Source of the DNA: Rhodothermaceae bacterium bin80
GTDB lineage: Bacteria; Bacteroidota; Rhodothermia; Rhodothermales; Bin80
NCBI GenBank assembly: GCA_002238805.1
Contig: MPNB01000013.1
Coordinates: forward strand, 1-53,571
DNA: 53,571 nt
Reading direction: 5' to 3'
The translations under genes were made by a program, and so were the position numbers. A model generated the notes under the pieces. That model was not told the origin of the DNA. It did no database searches and saw only the letters and a list, made by a program, of their open reading frames with translations. Shown here piece after piece: positions 1 to 9,504 of this stretch. Each line of letters opens with the position of its first letter. The stretch's first letter is position 1.

Positions 1-1
1 C

Positions 2-241
2 AGTGTGCTGTATCGCTTACTTGGTCGGCGCATCGGGGACGGATTCGAAGTCGCCGAAGCACGCACACTCTTCCGCCGACTCATCCCCAAACGAGCCGAC
101 ATCAGACTGACCGATACGCATATAGAAGTCACCTTTCCACGCCGCGCTCACAATCCACACCTCATCAAAGCCAACTACCACCGATTAGAACAACCCATCC
201 CCTGGCTAGACAATAAAATCCTCAAAATCAATTTCGCCTGA
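2..241 (+). CDS. C-terminal end of a transposase, cut by the window edge
   Basis: The frame is open from the left edge, so only about the last 80 residues are seen. The sequence reads LYRLLGRRI, then ARTLFRRLIPKRADI, then RRAHNPHLI, then IPWLDNK before the stop. The order LYRLL, RTLFR, R-R-A-H-N-P and IPWL-x-N-K resembles the C-terminus of a DDE transposase group that I know by pattern but cannot name to an IS family. A decayed relative lies at about 44.38-44.74 kb on the minus strand and shares the same order (RTIFDKFV, then RRVHN). It cannot be told from this window whether the upstream part is intact. It marks one border of the island that follows. Confidence 0.6.
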   Translation, partial: SVLYRLLGRRIGDGFEVAEARTLFRRLIPKRADIRLTDTHIEVTFPRRAHNPHLIKANYHRLEQPIPWLDNKILKINFA

Positions 242-289
242 AAATACATATAGTCACAGCTCCTTAGGTGAATGGAAATTCAGGCAAGG

Positions 290-425
290 CGGCCAGCAAC
301 AATCACACGACATCTGATGCGGGGCGTTGTTGATGCGGTCGGTGATCGCGCGAACGGGGCTCATTGAATATCTGACCGAGCGGCTGTACGATCCCCGGAA
401 ACAGTATCGTATACAATATAGCCTG
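290..425 (+). pseudogene. Remnant of an IS1380-type transposase N-terminus
   Basis: In one frame the DNA reads GALLMRSVIARTGLIEYL, then LYDPRKQYRIQYSL. IS1380-family transposases carry near the N-terminus a Gly-rich LLLRE segment, a hydrophobic helix, and D-P-R followed by H-S-L, which this matches. It has no start codon context and runs out after about 40 codons into the end of the helicase gene. A second, longer relic with very similar bases around GALLMRSVIA lies at 36.4-37.4 kb, so this IS type has been active more than once here. Confidence 0.55.
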
Positions 426-527
426 TATCCAAATCGTGATGAATAAAATGGGATAGAACCTTTTGGTGAACCCCAGACTTAATCATTTCATACTACTTGT
501 GCTAGAACCTCATACATTAAATCTTAT

Positions 528-3500
528 TCATGAGACCGGATTCCCGGAGAGGACTTCCCATAACTTCTTATATCCGCCTCCTGAGAGAACAGAGCTTTCC
601 GTGCACACGCGGCTCCAATCATCTTCACTAAGCCTCTTTAGGAAATCACGTGCCTGTGCAACGGAATATTGATCATTGCCTTCGCCATCTGTCTCGCGAT
701 AGAGCTTACCAAGATTCTCTGCAACACTACGGGGCGCAGCATTCATTCTCATCAGCACCGCATCTTCTGTTCGAACACCGTGGTATATCATCGCCGGAAG
801 TGTATTGATTTTGCGACGCTCGGAATCTGGTAGACTATCGAAGTTGAGGCCGGAAATGCGACTCAGGGCAGCAATGCCCCAAGTTCCATTATTCGCAATG
901 CTCTGATAAATTGCGCGACAGGCATCCGTAATTGCCTTAGTTCCATCCTGATCGCCTTTTTCTGGTCTGAAATACTTCTGAGCAATAACGCTGATTGCTT
1001 CGCCATTTACCCAATCACGCGTGATATCGGATATCCGCGTTTGGTCACTACCCTCGCCGCTAATCTTTTTTAATTGCTTGTTTAATTGCGGCAAGTTCAG
1101 CATCACTCCATACAAATCGGCGATCCTGCTACCCCGGCCAAAAAGACTCTCTGGGGTCCAATCCGGTAGTGTGAGTGGGGCTTCGAGATCTCCAAGCTCC
1201 CTTCTTGCCCGAGTGACACCTTCTGGAGAAAATCCCGTTGAGTCCGCAAGCTCGGCAATACCTGCTGACATGTTGGCGAGTTTTTGGGCATAGACACGAG
1301 TGGCTTTTAATAATTCTTCCGCCTTGTCCTGTTGTGTAGGGTCATTTCGTAGCGAGGTGTAGCCAAAGGTGCACCGAAGCAGTTGCTCCGAATCTGACAT
1401 TACGGCATCTAAGTTCTTTTTTTCCGCCCAAAGATGTGCGATATAACATCGGAAATCATCCCATTGATTCTGCCATAATACCTCGGAAAGGTTTGTCAAA
1501 TTTCCTTGCTCGGCGAGCTCATTCAATTGTGACACAAGCCGGGAGACCAGAGCACCAGTACTCCGGCTCACGAACTCCGTGAGGGGTTCTCGCTCAGAGT
1601 TTTCGGCAAGACCAATGATCCCCACGCTGTCGTGGCTAATCCGACCTGCACGACCGGCAAGATTCCAGAATTCACGGGGCGACATTTCTTTCCCGTACTG
1701 ATACTTGTGTGTTTGCAGAAAAACAGACGAAACCGGAAAATTGATGCCCTGTGCGATGGTAGTGGTCGCGCAGAGAACTCGTAAGGTTCCTGTTTCGGCA
1801 AGCCACTCTATAAGTGCACGCGTGTCGTCGGACAGGCCTGCGTGGTGGACTCCCACGCCTTTTTCCAAGGTCTTAATAAGCAGAAAGTTGGGACCAATCT
1901 CAGTACTTAGGAAATCCTGAACGAGTTTTATTTCTGATGGGACTGAATCGAAAGGCGGCAATGCTTCTGCGGATTTTATCGCCATCGTCCACACCGTATC
2001 AATTCTGTTGGCGATAGCAATACTAGTGCCGCGCTTTGACATAATCGTTGCCATTGCTGCCGTCTGAAGCCCCGATCCCACTTGCTGATCTTTGATGATC
2101 ACCTTGCTTTTAGGAACATTAATTGGCTTAACTTCGCCGACACGGTGGGTGCCATGAAGCTGCATCGCCTTGCGGGTTGCCGTCAATGTTTCGTAACGAA
2201 GATGCCACCCAGCACGCTGACTTTCATCGGGAGAAGCACTATAAAGCCCGATAATTCGCTCATTCGGCTTCCAGGGCACCGTACCCAAACTTATTGACCG
2301 ACCCGCATTGTCATCCTGCGCCAACCATCGTGCCACCGACTCGGTTCTCTCAACATTGGGCATGAGAAGCAAGAAATTTGCCTGCGGACAATCCATCTTC
2401 ACGGTGGCGAGTAGCAGTTCAATACGTAGTCCCCTCCCTTCGTCTTCTAAATTATGAGCTTCATCCATGACTACCAGGGCCAATGGACGGTCCTTGACCT
2501 TCTTGTTGCGGATGACGAGAGACAGCTTCTCGGGAGTAGCTACGAGAACACGGAAGGGCTGCTTCGTTTCCGTCAGTAGTTCATCTTCGAAGGTATCTAC
2601 CTCAACCGCTGCTGTCAGCTGCTCAACTTGTATGTCGACAGGGGCAAAATCCATTCTCAACTGACGGGTAATCTGCGTGCATAAGGCACGTGTCGGAGCC
2701 ACATAAGCTACCCATCCCTCTTCGGCATCAAACTGGTTAAGTGCTTGCAGGATACGGAACTGTGCAAGTAACGTTTTCCCGCCTGAGGTTGGCAAGTTAA
2801 TAACGACCGCAGTCTTGGCTTGGTCTAGAAGTCCTTGTTCCAACAGCGCTGCACGTTGGGGTGGCAGAAGTTCGAACATTGACTGGTGTTCGCGATGAGT
2901 GAGGGATTGGACAAAGTTGCTCACCCGTGAATTGACAGTGCGTGTTGTCCACCATAGCGAATTGGTGATCATGATCTGCGCGGTTGCATGCATCCAGCGG
3001 AGGATCAATTCGTGTTGTACATCACCAGAACTCCGCGCCCCTCTGATAGCACCGTCAAAGTGCTTGTCTATCAAACCAGATGGGTTTGAAGGTTGTCCTT
3101 GCAACATATAAAGCGCTAGAATCTCTGTACCCTTTGCCCAGTGATATAGGGCAATCAACCGTAGGGCCATTGCTCTGTCCTCTACATAAGAGCCGTTATT
3201 CAGAGAGTTTTCCTCGAATCGCTTTTGATCTTCACGCAGTCCGGCGATGATTTCCCTAATTCGATCAAGATCGTCCCAGCCGCGTTTTCGAAACAAACGA
3301 ATCCAGCAGTGAAAAAGTCGATAAAGCAGGCGGAGATCCCACGGAGCATCGGCAACGCTCGGAGACTTGAGAAATTGCTTGTTCTCCTTGTACCAGCGGC
3401 GAAGGTCAGACCAGCGATCTCCACAGTAGGCAATAGCAGAAAATCGTAGTACAAAGAATAGGTGATCTCGCGTCTCAGTTGGAATTGGCAACAGACGGTG

Positions 3501-3803
3501 AATGTCGAACATGCGGAAAGATGCGGCGACAGCTTGATCACGCAATTTCTTGTTCTGCCCGGAAGGTCGGCTCAGTTCCTCTATCCCCTCAATCGCGGCC
3601 ACCTCATACGCAAGTGCGACCCGATCCAGTAAGATGTCATGACTTTCATCCGAAGAGAATGAAAAGTCAATCTGTTCGCCAACAGCTCGTTGGGCGAGAC
3701 GTTCGCTCACGAGCTTTTTGGCAAGTTTTAGATTATTTGTGCCAATTTCTCTTACAGCCCAGTGACTATTGAGCGACTTAAGAGCTTCCTTGGACAAATT
3801 CAT
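528..3803 (-). CDS. Large DEAH superfamily-2 helicase, helicase half of a nuclease-helicase pair
   Basis: 1,091 residues. Residues 1-300 are a helical N-terminal region without a recognised domain. The helicase core follows: Walker A P-T-S-G-G-K-T at about 338-344, motif Ia APTRAL near 370, DEAH at 447-450, a motif-V-like TTIAQGINFP near 683, and motif VI AGRAGR near 716-721. These are the hallmarks of Ski2-like DNA/RNA helicases. The ATG overlaps the stop of the upstream nuclease gene by four bases (ATGA), so the two are probably translationally coupled and act together. A nuclease plus a helicase of about 1,000 residues is the layout of the Hachiman anti-phage system (HamA-HamB) and of other helicase-nuclease defence pairs. 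I cannot confirm homology to HamB. It reads as intact. Confidence 0.85.
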   Translation of the reverse strand: MNLSKEALKSLNSHWAVREIGTNNLKLAKKLVSERLAQRAVGEQIDFSFSSDESHDILLDRVALAYEVAAIEGIEELSRPSGQNKKLRDQAVAASFRMFDIHRLLPIPTETRDHLFFVLRFSAIAYCGDRWSDLRRWYKENKQFLKSPSVADAPWDLRLLYRLFHCWIRLFRKRGWDDLDRIREIIAGLREDQKRFEENSLNNGSYVEDRAMALRLIALYHWAKGTEILALYMLQGQPSNPSGLIDKHFDGAIRGARSSGDVQHELILRWMHATAQIMITNSLWWTTRTVNSRVSNFVQSLTHREHQSMFELLPPQRAALLEQGLLDQAKTAVVINLPTSGGKTLLAQFRILQALNQFDAEEGWVAYVAPTRALCTQITRQLRMDFAPVDIQVEQLTAAVEVDTFEDELLTETKQPFRVLVATPEKLSLVIRNKKVKDRPLALVVMDEAHNLEDEGRGLRIELLLATVKMDCPQANFLLLMPNVERTESVARWLAQDDNAGRSISLGTVPWKPNERIIGLYSASPDESQRAGWHLRYETLTATRKAMQLHGTHRVGEVKPINVPKSKVIIKDQQVGSGLQTAAMATIMSKRGTSIAIANRIDTVWTMAIKSAEALPPFDSVPSEIKLVQDFLSTEIGPNFLLIKTLEKGVGVHHAGLSDDTRALIEWLAETGTLRVLCATTTIAQGINFPVSSVFLQTHKYQYGKEMSPREFWNLAGRAGRISHDSVGIIGLAENSEREPLTEFVSRSTGALVSRLVSQLNELAEQGNLTNLSEVLWQNQWDDFRCYIAHLWAEKKNLDAVMSDSEQLLRCTFGYTSLRNDPTQQDKAEELLKATRVYAQKLANMSAGIAELADSTGFSPEGVTRARRELGDLEAPLTLPDWTPESLFGRGSRIADLYGVMLNLPQLNKQLKKISGEGSDQTRISDITRDWVNGEAISVIAQKYFRPEKGDQDGTKAITDACRAIYQSIANNGTWGIAALSRISGLNFDSLPDSERRKINTLPAMIYHGVRTEDAVLMRMNAAPRSVAENLGKLYRETDGEGNDQYSVAQARDFLKRLSEDDWSRVCTESSVLSGGGYKKLWEVLSGNPVS

Positions 3804-4597
3804 GGCTCTATTCTCTTTCTAGAAGCGACAACTGAGTCACCAATTCCGTCAAGGTAACCATCTGGTACATGCAATGCGAAGATCTCAATCACCGTAACAT
3901 CGGGGCAATTCTGGCTTAGGATATTGACACTCCTCCTCAAATCCTTATTGTTCGGGGGGACATCTCGGACAAGAAATCCAAACAGCTGTACATCGGAATC
4001 ATTGTTCAGATAACGTATTGCCGCCCGTTGGAACCGTTCTTTCCAATCTGCTCCGTTGGCGCGATAGGCTAGATACAAAAAGAGAGTCCTTCGTGTGGCG
4101 ATATTATCACGGAGGTCTAAAAGTTGCCGCCTAAGTCCTTCAGGGCCATACATTACTCTCGGCGGGTATCTGATTTCCGAGGATGTCTTAACCTCACCGA
4201 GAGCCAGACAATCGCCATGGTCATCCGAATACAAACCAACTAAGTCAGGTCCCGGAAGACTGGAACCGCGCCTTCGCTTGTCACGCCCAACGGACCATGG
4301 AAAGTAGCAGTTCCGGTGTGCAGTCAGCCAAGTCTCGGCAATCGCCTCACCGACCCTCCAGGTCTCTATTCGTCTCGGAGTTGCCAAAACGCGACGTAGA
4401 GCATCTCGCCGGAATCCTGTCTCAGGTACTCCGCTTAGTACCTCCTGAACATCTTTTTTACCTTCATCATCGAACAGGATGGCGGCCACCGGGCCATGTA
4501 ATGCCGCGGATAGTTCCGCGGCAGACCACTTATAGCCAATCCCAATGCACGGCGGATCGACCACTGAATAAACCTCTTTTCCTTGTGTCAATGTCAT
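3800..4597 (-). CDS. PD-(D/E)XK-type nuclease, partner of the helicase (HamA-like position)
   Basis: 265 residues, no signal peptide. A restriction-like nuclease core is visible: E84 in W-R-V-G-E-A, D118 in LPGPDLVGL, and E135/K137 in LALGEVKTS. This gives the E...D...E-x-K layout of PD-(D/E)XK enzymes, in which these residues bind the metal and cut DNA. A conserved-looking block PPRVMYG and QLLDLRDN follows. It is the first gene of the pair; its TGA overlaps the helicase ATG. A strong GGAGG sits seven bases before the ATG, unusual for this window. The size and partner recall HamA (DUF1837), but the sequence around the core does not look like a textbook DUF1837. It may be a divergent variant or a different helicase-nuclease defence family. 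Nuclease fold fairly sure; substrate unknown. Confidence 0.75.
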   Translation of the reverse strand: MTLTQGKEVYSVVDPPCIGIGYKWSAAELSAALHGPVAAILFDDEGKKDVQEVLSGVPETGFRRDALRRVLATPRRIETWRVGEAIAETWLTAHRNCYFPWSVGRDKRRRGSSLPGPDLVGLYSDDHGDCLALGEVKTSSEIRYPPRVMYGPEGLRRQLLDLRDNIATRRTLFLYLAYRANGADWKERFQRAAIRYLNNDSDVQLFGFLVRDVPPNNKDLRRSVNILSQNCPDVTVIEIFALHVPDGYLDGIGDSVVASRKRIEP

Positions 4598-4604
4598 TCC
4601 ACGG

Positions 4605-4609
4605 CCTCC
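4605..4609 (-). promoter_or_regulatory. Strong ribosome-binding site of the nuclease gene
   Basis: On the minus strand the bases GGAGG lie seven bases before the ATG at 4597. Most genes in this window lack a clear Shine-Dalgarno, so this site supports the chosen start and fits recently acquired DNA. Confidence 0.6.
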
Positions 4610-5234
4610 ACATAAGTACGATCGAAAGCAGTAGATTCGTCAGTCTTCCCCTGCCTTAATGCTGACTTTAGTTCCCGTCTGTCAATAGAGGATTTACGTA
4701 CACAGTACATCCTGGTTAGGCAATTTTCCAATACATATCAGCCCGAGCATCGTAATATTTAGCCTCCTTCACTAACCGAAGTAGAAGGAATCATGGTGCC
4801 AAGTTGGTTGACATTTGGCATTCGCAACCAACTGCGGACGCGCTCTATACTGTTGCTGTTGTACATGTTCCAAAGGGATGACTTGAAGTGCACCGGAGTT
4901 GGTTTTGGTCACATCATTTTGGCTTTACCAGCGTACTCCCTTAGCTTGGATAATATCTGGCCTCCAGCATGAGTCGTTGGCTGGTCAGATAGAAATCAAT
5001 CCGCCCCAGTCATAAAGCCAAATCAAAGGATTCAATTGATTCACCTTCTTCAATAAAGATTTGCCCGCCCACTCTGGATTCAATGGTAACCTTCGTTAGA
5101 TATGGATCTATTCATGACAATCTGTTGATAGATTGATGATACGCAGATGAGCAGTACAATGTAGCACATTCGTGTTACGATTGGGCTACGATATTTCAAG
5201 CAAGGGGGCGTACTTGTTTGTTTTCAAGTATATA
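4610..5234. other. Gap of about 630 bases between the two minus-strand gene pairs
   Basis: No recognised gene. The stretch is A+T-richer than its flanks by eye. One short open frame with ATG at 4793 and stop at 4970-4972 (plus strand, 59 residues) is preceded by AGAAGGAATC, which could serve as a ribosome-binding site. Its product begins MVPSWLTFGI and matches nothing I know. The promoter for the nuclease-helicase pair should lie here, reading leftward, but I could not assign boxes. Confidence 0.3.
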
Positions 5235-7997
5235 CTAACCAAGGCGGTGCACACGCAATAAGTCGGCAGGAACGTAATCTTTCCACTTACTTACCTCGTC
5301 TTCCTGGGCCGTGAAGTAGAAAACCTGACGGTCGGTCGCTAAGGTCGACATGGTCTTGATGATAGCCTGAGCACGCTGATCATCACTATTAGCCAGTGTT
5401 TCGTCCAGGGTGAGTGGTAACCGGTAGCTGGTTTCCTGCGTCTCTACGAACGCGAGGCGCACGGACAGGAGGAGTTGCACTCTCGTAGCGCTGGATAACT
5501 TGGTTAGATCAAAATCACGCTCGAGTTGGTTGTCCCTTGCCCCGAAGGTATTGTCTTCGGGGATACTGAGGGTGTAGCGGTTGTCGGTAACCCGTTCAAA
5601 ATTCTCTTGCGCGCGCTGAAATACCGGTGGGGCGTTCTTGATTGCGCTGTCACGGAGGGTCTCCAAGATGGTTTGGCCGACAGCTTTTGCTGCTTTGTCG
5701 TTCCGTACGCTCTCAAGCTTTACACGTTTGTTCTCTTTTTCTGCTAAGGCATTTTCCAATGAACGCCCTTTTTCAGTACGCTCGATCTCTGCGTCAAGCC
5801 TGGTGAGACGATCTTGTAAACCCCTTTGTTGTGCAGATTTGCTTCGAGCAGCTTCTAATTCATCCTCGAGATTTTCGAGTTCCAAGAGTGATTCATGTTC
5901 ACGCAGAAGCTTTCGTGAAGGTTCTAAAGTTTCCGCCCTTACTCGCAGATCGTTCCTACGGGAATCCGCCTCTTTCCATTCGGCAAATTGCCTTGCACAG
6001 GCAGCCAGACCAGGTAGATCCCCTACTTCAAGCTCCAAGTCCTTGAAAAGTTTGGCGTACTGGGATTCATGATTTCCCAAGTTACGTTGAGTCGTTTCCA
6101 CCCCTCTTTTTTCCTGTATCAGACGATCACGATCACGTTTGGCTGCATCATCGTCATTCCTTACGATATCAAGCAATCGTTCGGCATCCCGCGGATTAAC
6201 CGGTTTTTCGTATCCGTACTGCTCAAACGTGCTACCTACTTTTTCCAAGAGGGTGCTGTAGTGTGCAGATACCTGTTCGCATCTGTGTGTCAACTCTCTT
6301 GCCCTATCATTGTATTCTTGCCAGTTCAGGATGCTGCCAACAAGTTCAATCAGGGATGTAATATCAGTTGGTGGATCAAGGTTAATAGTATTTGTCAGCT
6401 TGTCTTTGTGTGCTTCGAGTTCAGACTGTTGCTCAGACATACTCACAAGGGATCGTTCTATCCGAAGAGATTCATCCAGTTTTAGAGCGTCTAACTGCGC
6501 TTTGGAGCGTTCCTCAGTCAGTTGATCAAGTCCCGCTTGCAGTACGTCCGGGTCGGGGTTCTCAGACAGTTCGGGAAGCAGGCGCTTAATATTGCTTTTC
6601 TGTGAAGAGGATATCTGTGGTCGATGACCTGAACGTAGAAGGATATATGCCCAGCCAATCAGTAGGCTGATAAGCAGCCCAAAATATCCACTGGGGTGAA
6701 CCGCAATCCCAATACTCAGGGCCATAGCTACGGAAGCTATGGTCGTAGCCAGGAGAATAGTTCGCGTCCTCCGTTGTTGAGGAGTCTCATCTCTCAGGGC
6801 TAGTATCCACTGCAGGATATCCCGTTGAGCATCACGAAGTTTGTTGCCGTCAGCACTTCCATTATTAGTCTTATCTGCTCCAAGCAAGATTTTTAATTTT
6901 TCCAGTGCTTGTTTCTTCTGGGTATGCGAACCAAAGTCTTTTGCATAGCCTTGCAGCTGTGCGAGATCTTCCCGGGTAAACGCGGGTTGCCATCCTTCCG
7001 GCAATAGGCCGCCTAGCCTTTTCCACGCATCCAAGGCCTGTTTTTCAGCAGCCTGCTGGGTTTCTTTTAGTTCTTCAAGCTTCCGGTATTTTTCGGAAAA
7101 ATCACGAACCTGGGAGACCAGTAGTTGCAACGCACCTGGCTCTAGACCATTCGGTGAGAGTCGATTTCCTTTAAGATTCCTTTGTACACGTTCAATAGTT
7201 CTGATTCCTTCATCCACCTCTCTTTTTAAGCGGTCAATGTTTTTGGTTAGCTCTTCTGCTCTCTTTATGGCATTAGCCAGATCTTGGCTGGATCGGATAA
7301 CGATGGGGTAGGCGTTGGCCTTGGAGCGGGCCTCTTTGTATTCTGCGTCAGCGCTGCGCCATTGTATTATTTTTTCGATCAGGTTCGCGTGACGACCGGC
7401 TTCGATGCTCAGGTGAAGCTCCTTCGAGAGGCTTTCACGTTGGTTTTTCTGTTGCTGAAGGCTGCGCTGTTCTTGAATAACAGATTGCAGTTTCTCGCTG
7501 AGCGCTTCAAACTCTTTGGCTTCACTTGTTTTATTGTAGCGTTTCTGGAGGTTAAAACCGAGTTTCTTGCCCGCAGCTACAATGTCAAATCCACCATTGG
7601 CTTGCTTGATGATTTCTCGGGCAAGCTCATTATCGTCATTTTTTTCGGGGAGCAGTTCCTGTAAGGATAGGTGATAGCTTTTGGGTCGCAGGAACTGCGA
7701 GAGTTCGCTTCGATCAACCGTTCTCGCATTGATTCGACATCTCGCGCGCGCCCCTTTTACGTCCAGATAAAGTGTCTGATTGCTAAAACCCAGATTTGCT
7801 TGTCCGTATAGTTTCACTGCGCGCCCTGTACTTGGCAGAAGCAGGCCATTTAGCGCGTTGGCAATGGTGGTCTTTCCCGACCCATTCGGGCCAAATACGA
7901 TATTGAGGTGTGGGGACAGTCCTGAGAGATAAAGATCAAAGGGTAAACCGTACATCCGATCAATCCGAACCTCCTTGAAGAACAGAGACTCAGTCAT
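5235..7997 (-). CDS. SMC-like AAA ATPase of the YhaN/SbcC type
   Basis: About 920 residues. Walker A G-P-N-G-S-G-K-T is at 36-43 and a Walker-B/signature region L-T-L-D-E-T-L-A-N-S-D-D-Q-R near the C-terminus, separated by long Gln/Glu/Lys-rich coiled-coil stretches. In the middle, near residues 413-455, two hydrophobic segments around IASVAMALSIGIAV and LLISLLIGWAYILL are joined by a short loop. This hairpin is known from YhaN-type proteins and separates them from classic SbcC/Rad50. The ATG at 7997 overlaps the phosphoesterase stop (ATGACTGA), and AGAGG lies just before it. An in-frame ATG at 8027 is possible but less likely. With its partner it probably forms a DNA-end-processing nuclease complex at the membrane. 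Role in repair or defence is inferred. Confidence 0.8.
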   Translation of the reverse strand: MTESLFFKEVRIDRMYGLPFDLYLSGLSPHLNIVFGPNGSGKTTIANALNGLLLPSTGRAVKLYGQANLGFSNQTLYLDVKGARARCRINARTVDRSELSQFLRPKSYHLSLQELLPEKNDDNELAREIIKQANGGFDIVAAGKKLGFNLQKRYNKTSEAKEFEALSEKLQSVIQEQRSLQQQKNQRESLSKELHLSIEAGRHANLIEKIIQWRSADAEYKEARSKANAYPIVIRSSQDLANAIKRAEELTKNIDRLKREVDEGIRTIERVQRNLKGNRLSPNGLEPGALQLLVSQVRDFSEKYRKLEELKETQQAAEKQALDAWKRLGGLLPEGWQPAFTREDLAQLQGYAKDFGSHTQKKQALEKLKILLGADKTNNGSADGNKLRDAQRDILQWILALRDETPQQRRTRTILLATTIASVAMALSIGIAVHPSGYFGLLISLLIGWAYILLRSGHRPQISSSQKSNIKRLLPELSENPDPDVLQAGLDQLTEERSKAQLDALKLDESLRIERSLVSMSEQQSELEAHKDKLTNTINLDPPTDITSLIELVGSILNWQEYNDRARELTHRCEQVSAHYSTLLEKVGSTFEQYGYEKPVNPRDAERLLDIVRNDDDAAKRDRDRLIQEKRGVETTQRNLGNHESQYAKLFKDLELEVGDLPGLAACARQFAEWKEADSRRNDLRVRAETLEPSRKLLREHESLLELENLEDELEAARSKSAQQRGLQDRLTRLDAEIERTEKGRSLENALAEKENKRVKLESVRNDKAAKAVGQTILETLRDSAIKNAPPVFQRAQENFERVTDNRYTLSIPEDNTFGARDNQLERDFDLTKLSSATRVQLLLSVRLAFVETQETSYRLPLTLDETLANSDDQRAQAIIKTMSTLATDRQVFYFTAQEDEVSKWKDYVPADLLRVHRLG

Positions 7998-9252
7998 TTT
8001 CCTCTTTCTGTGCGAGAAGTTCGTCAAGAAGAAGCATACTCTGCTGAATCACCAGTCTGGAGAGTGTCGCTGCATCAGGTTTCTTTTCGCCCAGAGCCTT
8101 AAATCCAGCGCTCTTATATACCGATGCAGCGGACTCACGAGCAGGATCAAGCAATACGTGATCTCCTCCACTCTTGAGTTCCAGGATCCACTGTGCAAGA
8201 ATGCCCGGTGGATCGTTATTGAGTTGTGCGATTTCTTTTAGGTCTCGGGTTGGTATGGTCTCAACATATACTTTATCGACAGCGATGCTGCATTCATTCA
8301 CCTGAACGTTAAGATCATCAACATCGGGGAGTCCCTCGGTAGAGAGTGTGCGGTGTAACCGTGTTTGCCCTGTTAGAACAGGGCGGCACGATAGGTATTG
8401 AAGGGGCGGATGGCTTTTGGTTAACTCATTACCGCATTGCTCAAGCTGCTCAGCGATCAGAGTTTTTACATTGCCGATCTGCGCCGCAGCAGATACGTCA
8501 ACCGGGATGGTTTCATACCGCACGGAAGCGAGAGGCAGCTGTACAGGTCTTATTTGATTGTTTTGGCTGATTGTGATCATCCAGGGTCCATGAATACCAG
8601 GTTCCCCAGGATCCAAGGGCTGGGGTGATCCCGGATAGAGTATGGGGACTCTGTGATCATCATGAAGCTTGGGGGCGTGCACATGCCCGAGCAGCCATAA
8701 ATTCACCGGTTGGTTGACTAGGTCCTGTGTAGTCAGTGGGGCATATTTACTTTTAGTATCTAAATCTCCGTGTACAATACCAATTGTAAAGTCACTGCTT
8801 TGCCGAAGCTCAAAAGAATCCAGAGGTGAACGATCATAGTGAGAGCTTGGGAATGACCACCCTACACAACGGAGGTTTCGGCCAGAGCGCGTCCTCAATA
8901 CCGTCTCACTCCAGGTGCCATCACGTCCAAGGAATATGAAATCACCATCGGGCATTGATTCAGCAAGCTGAGGAAAGACCTCATAATCGTGATTACCGGC
9001 GGTGGCTACGACACGAATGCGTTTTTGACTAAGCTTACTGATTCCACCCCGAAGTGCACCATAAGCTTCGAAATAGGCATTCTTGTTGTCGGCCATATCC
9101 CCGGTAAGGATTACGGCATCAACACGCTCTTTGATGGCAGTTGAGACCGCCCGCTCCCAGACCGCACGCACTGAAAGCGATTTATCACCAGAAGGAACCC
9201 TGGACGGATACCGCCCCAGGTGTGCGTCACCGAGACATAAAAGTCTGATCAA
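7990..9252 (-). CDS. Metallophosphoesterase of the YhaO/SbcD type
   Basis: 420 residues. Calcineurin-like phosphoesterase motifs appear in order: G-D-A-H-L-G at the N-terminus (first metal ligands), T-G-D-M near residue 50, A-G-N-H-D-Y near 88, and L-G-H-V-H-A-P near 190. This is the arrangement of SbcD/Mre11-type DNA exonucleases. The C-terminal half is variable, as in YhaO. The only start that keeps the first motif is a TTG at 9252, because a TGA lies in frame shortly before; there is no clear Shine-Dalgarno. It overlaps the ATPase gene by eight bases, so the two are co-translated. Such pairs process DNA ends in repair; some nuclease-ATPase pairs act against foreign DNA. Confidence 0.8.
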   Translation of the reverse strand: MIRLLCLGDAHLGRYPSRVPSGDKSLSVRAVWERAVSTAIKERVDAVILTGDMADNKNAYFEAYGALRGGISKLSQKRIRVVATAGNHDYEVFPQLAESMPDGDFIFLGRDGTWSETVLRTRSGRNLRCVGWSFPSSHYDRSPLDSFELRQSSDFTIGIVHGDLDTKSKYAPLTTQDLVNQPVNLWLLGHVHAPKLHDDHRVPILYPGSPQPLDPGEPGIHGPWMITISQNNQIRPVQLPLASVRYETIPVDVSAAAQIGNVKTLIAEQLEQCGNELTKSHPPLQYLSCRPVLTGQTRLHRTLSTEGLPDVDDLNVQVNECSIAVDKVYVETIPTRDLKEIAQLNNDPPGILAQWILELKSGGDHVLLDPARESAASVYKSAGFKALGEKKPDAATLSRLVIQQSMLLLDELLAQKEEND

Positions 9253-9504
9253 AACGTTCTGAGAGATTCAAGGTCTGGAAATATAGTATGAAATTTTTGA
9301 AAAAGGCGGTTAAAATTTTGGAGAAGAATATTTCAAGGGATATATTGATGTTTGCGAAGATTTTGGACGCGATTCCGTCGTTACCGCAACCTGAACAGCT
9401 CTTCGGGGAGGCAAATCTCCTTTCATCCTCTGATTTTAGCCCATTGACGTGTCGTGCACAAGGGCAATCGTAACCGACCGGTGAGTGCTGCCCACTCTGC
9501 GGAG

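Noticed and set aside
5638..6485. Open plus-strand frames within the SMC-like ATPase gene
   Set aside because: No start signals or family features; the minus strand carries a clear ATPase.
5235..9252. Reading the phosphoesterase/ATPase pair as Wadjet or Zorya components
   Set aside because: JetA-D or ZorA/B motor genes are absent, and the two proteins fit YhaO/YhaN or SbcD/SbcC instead.
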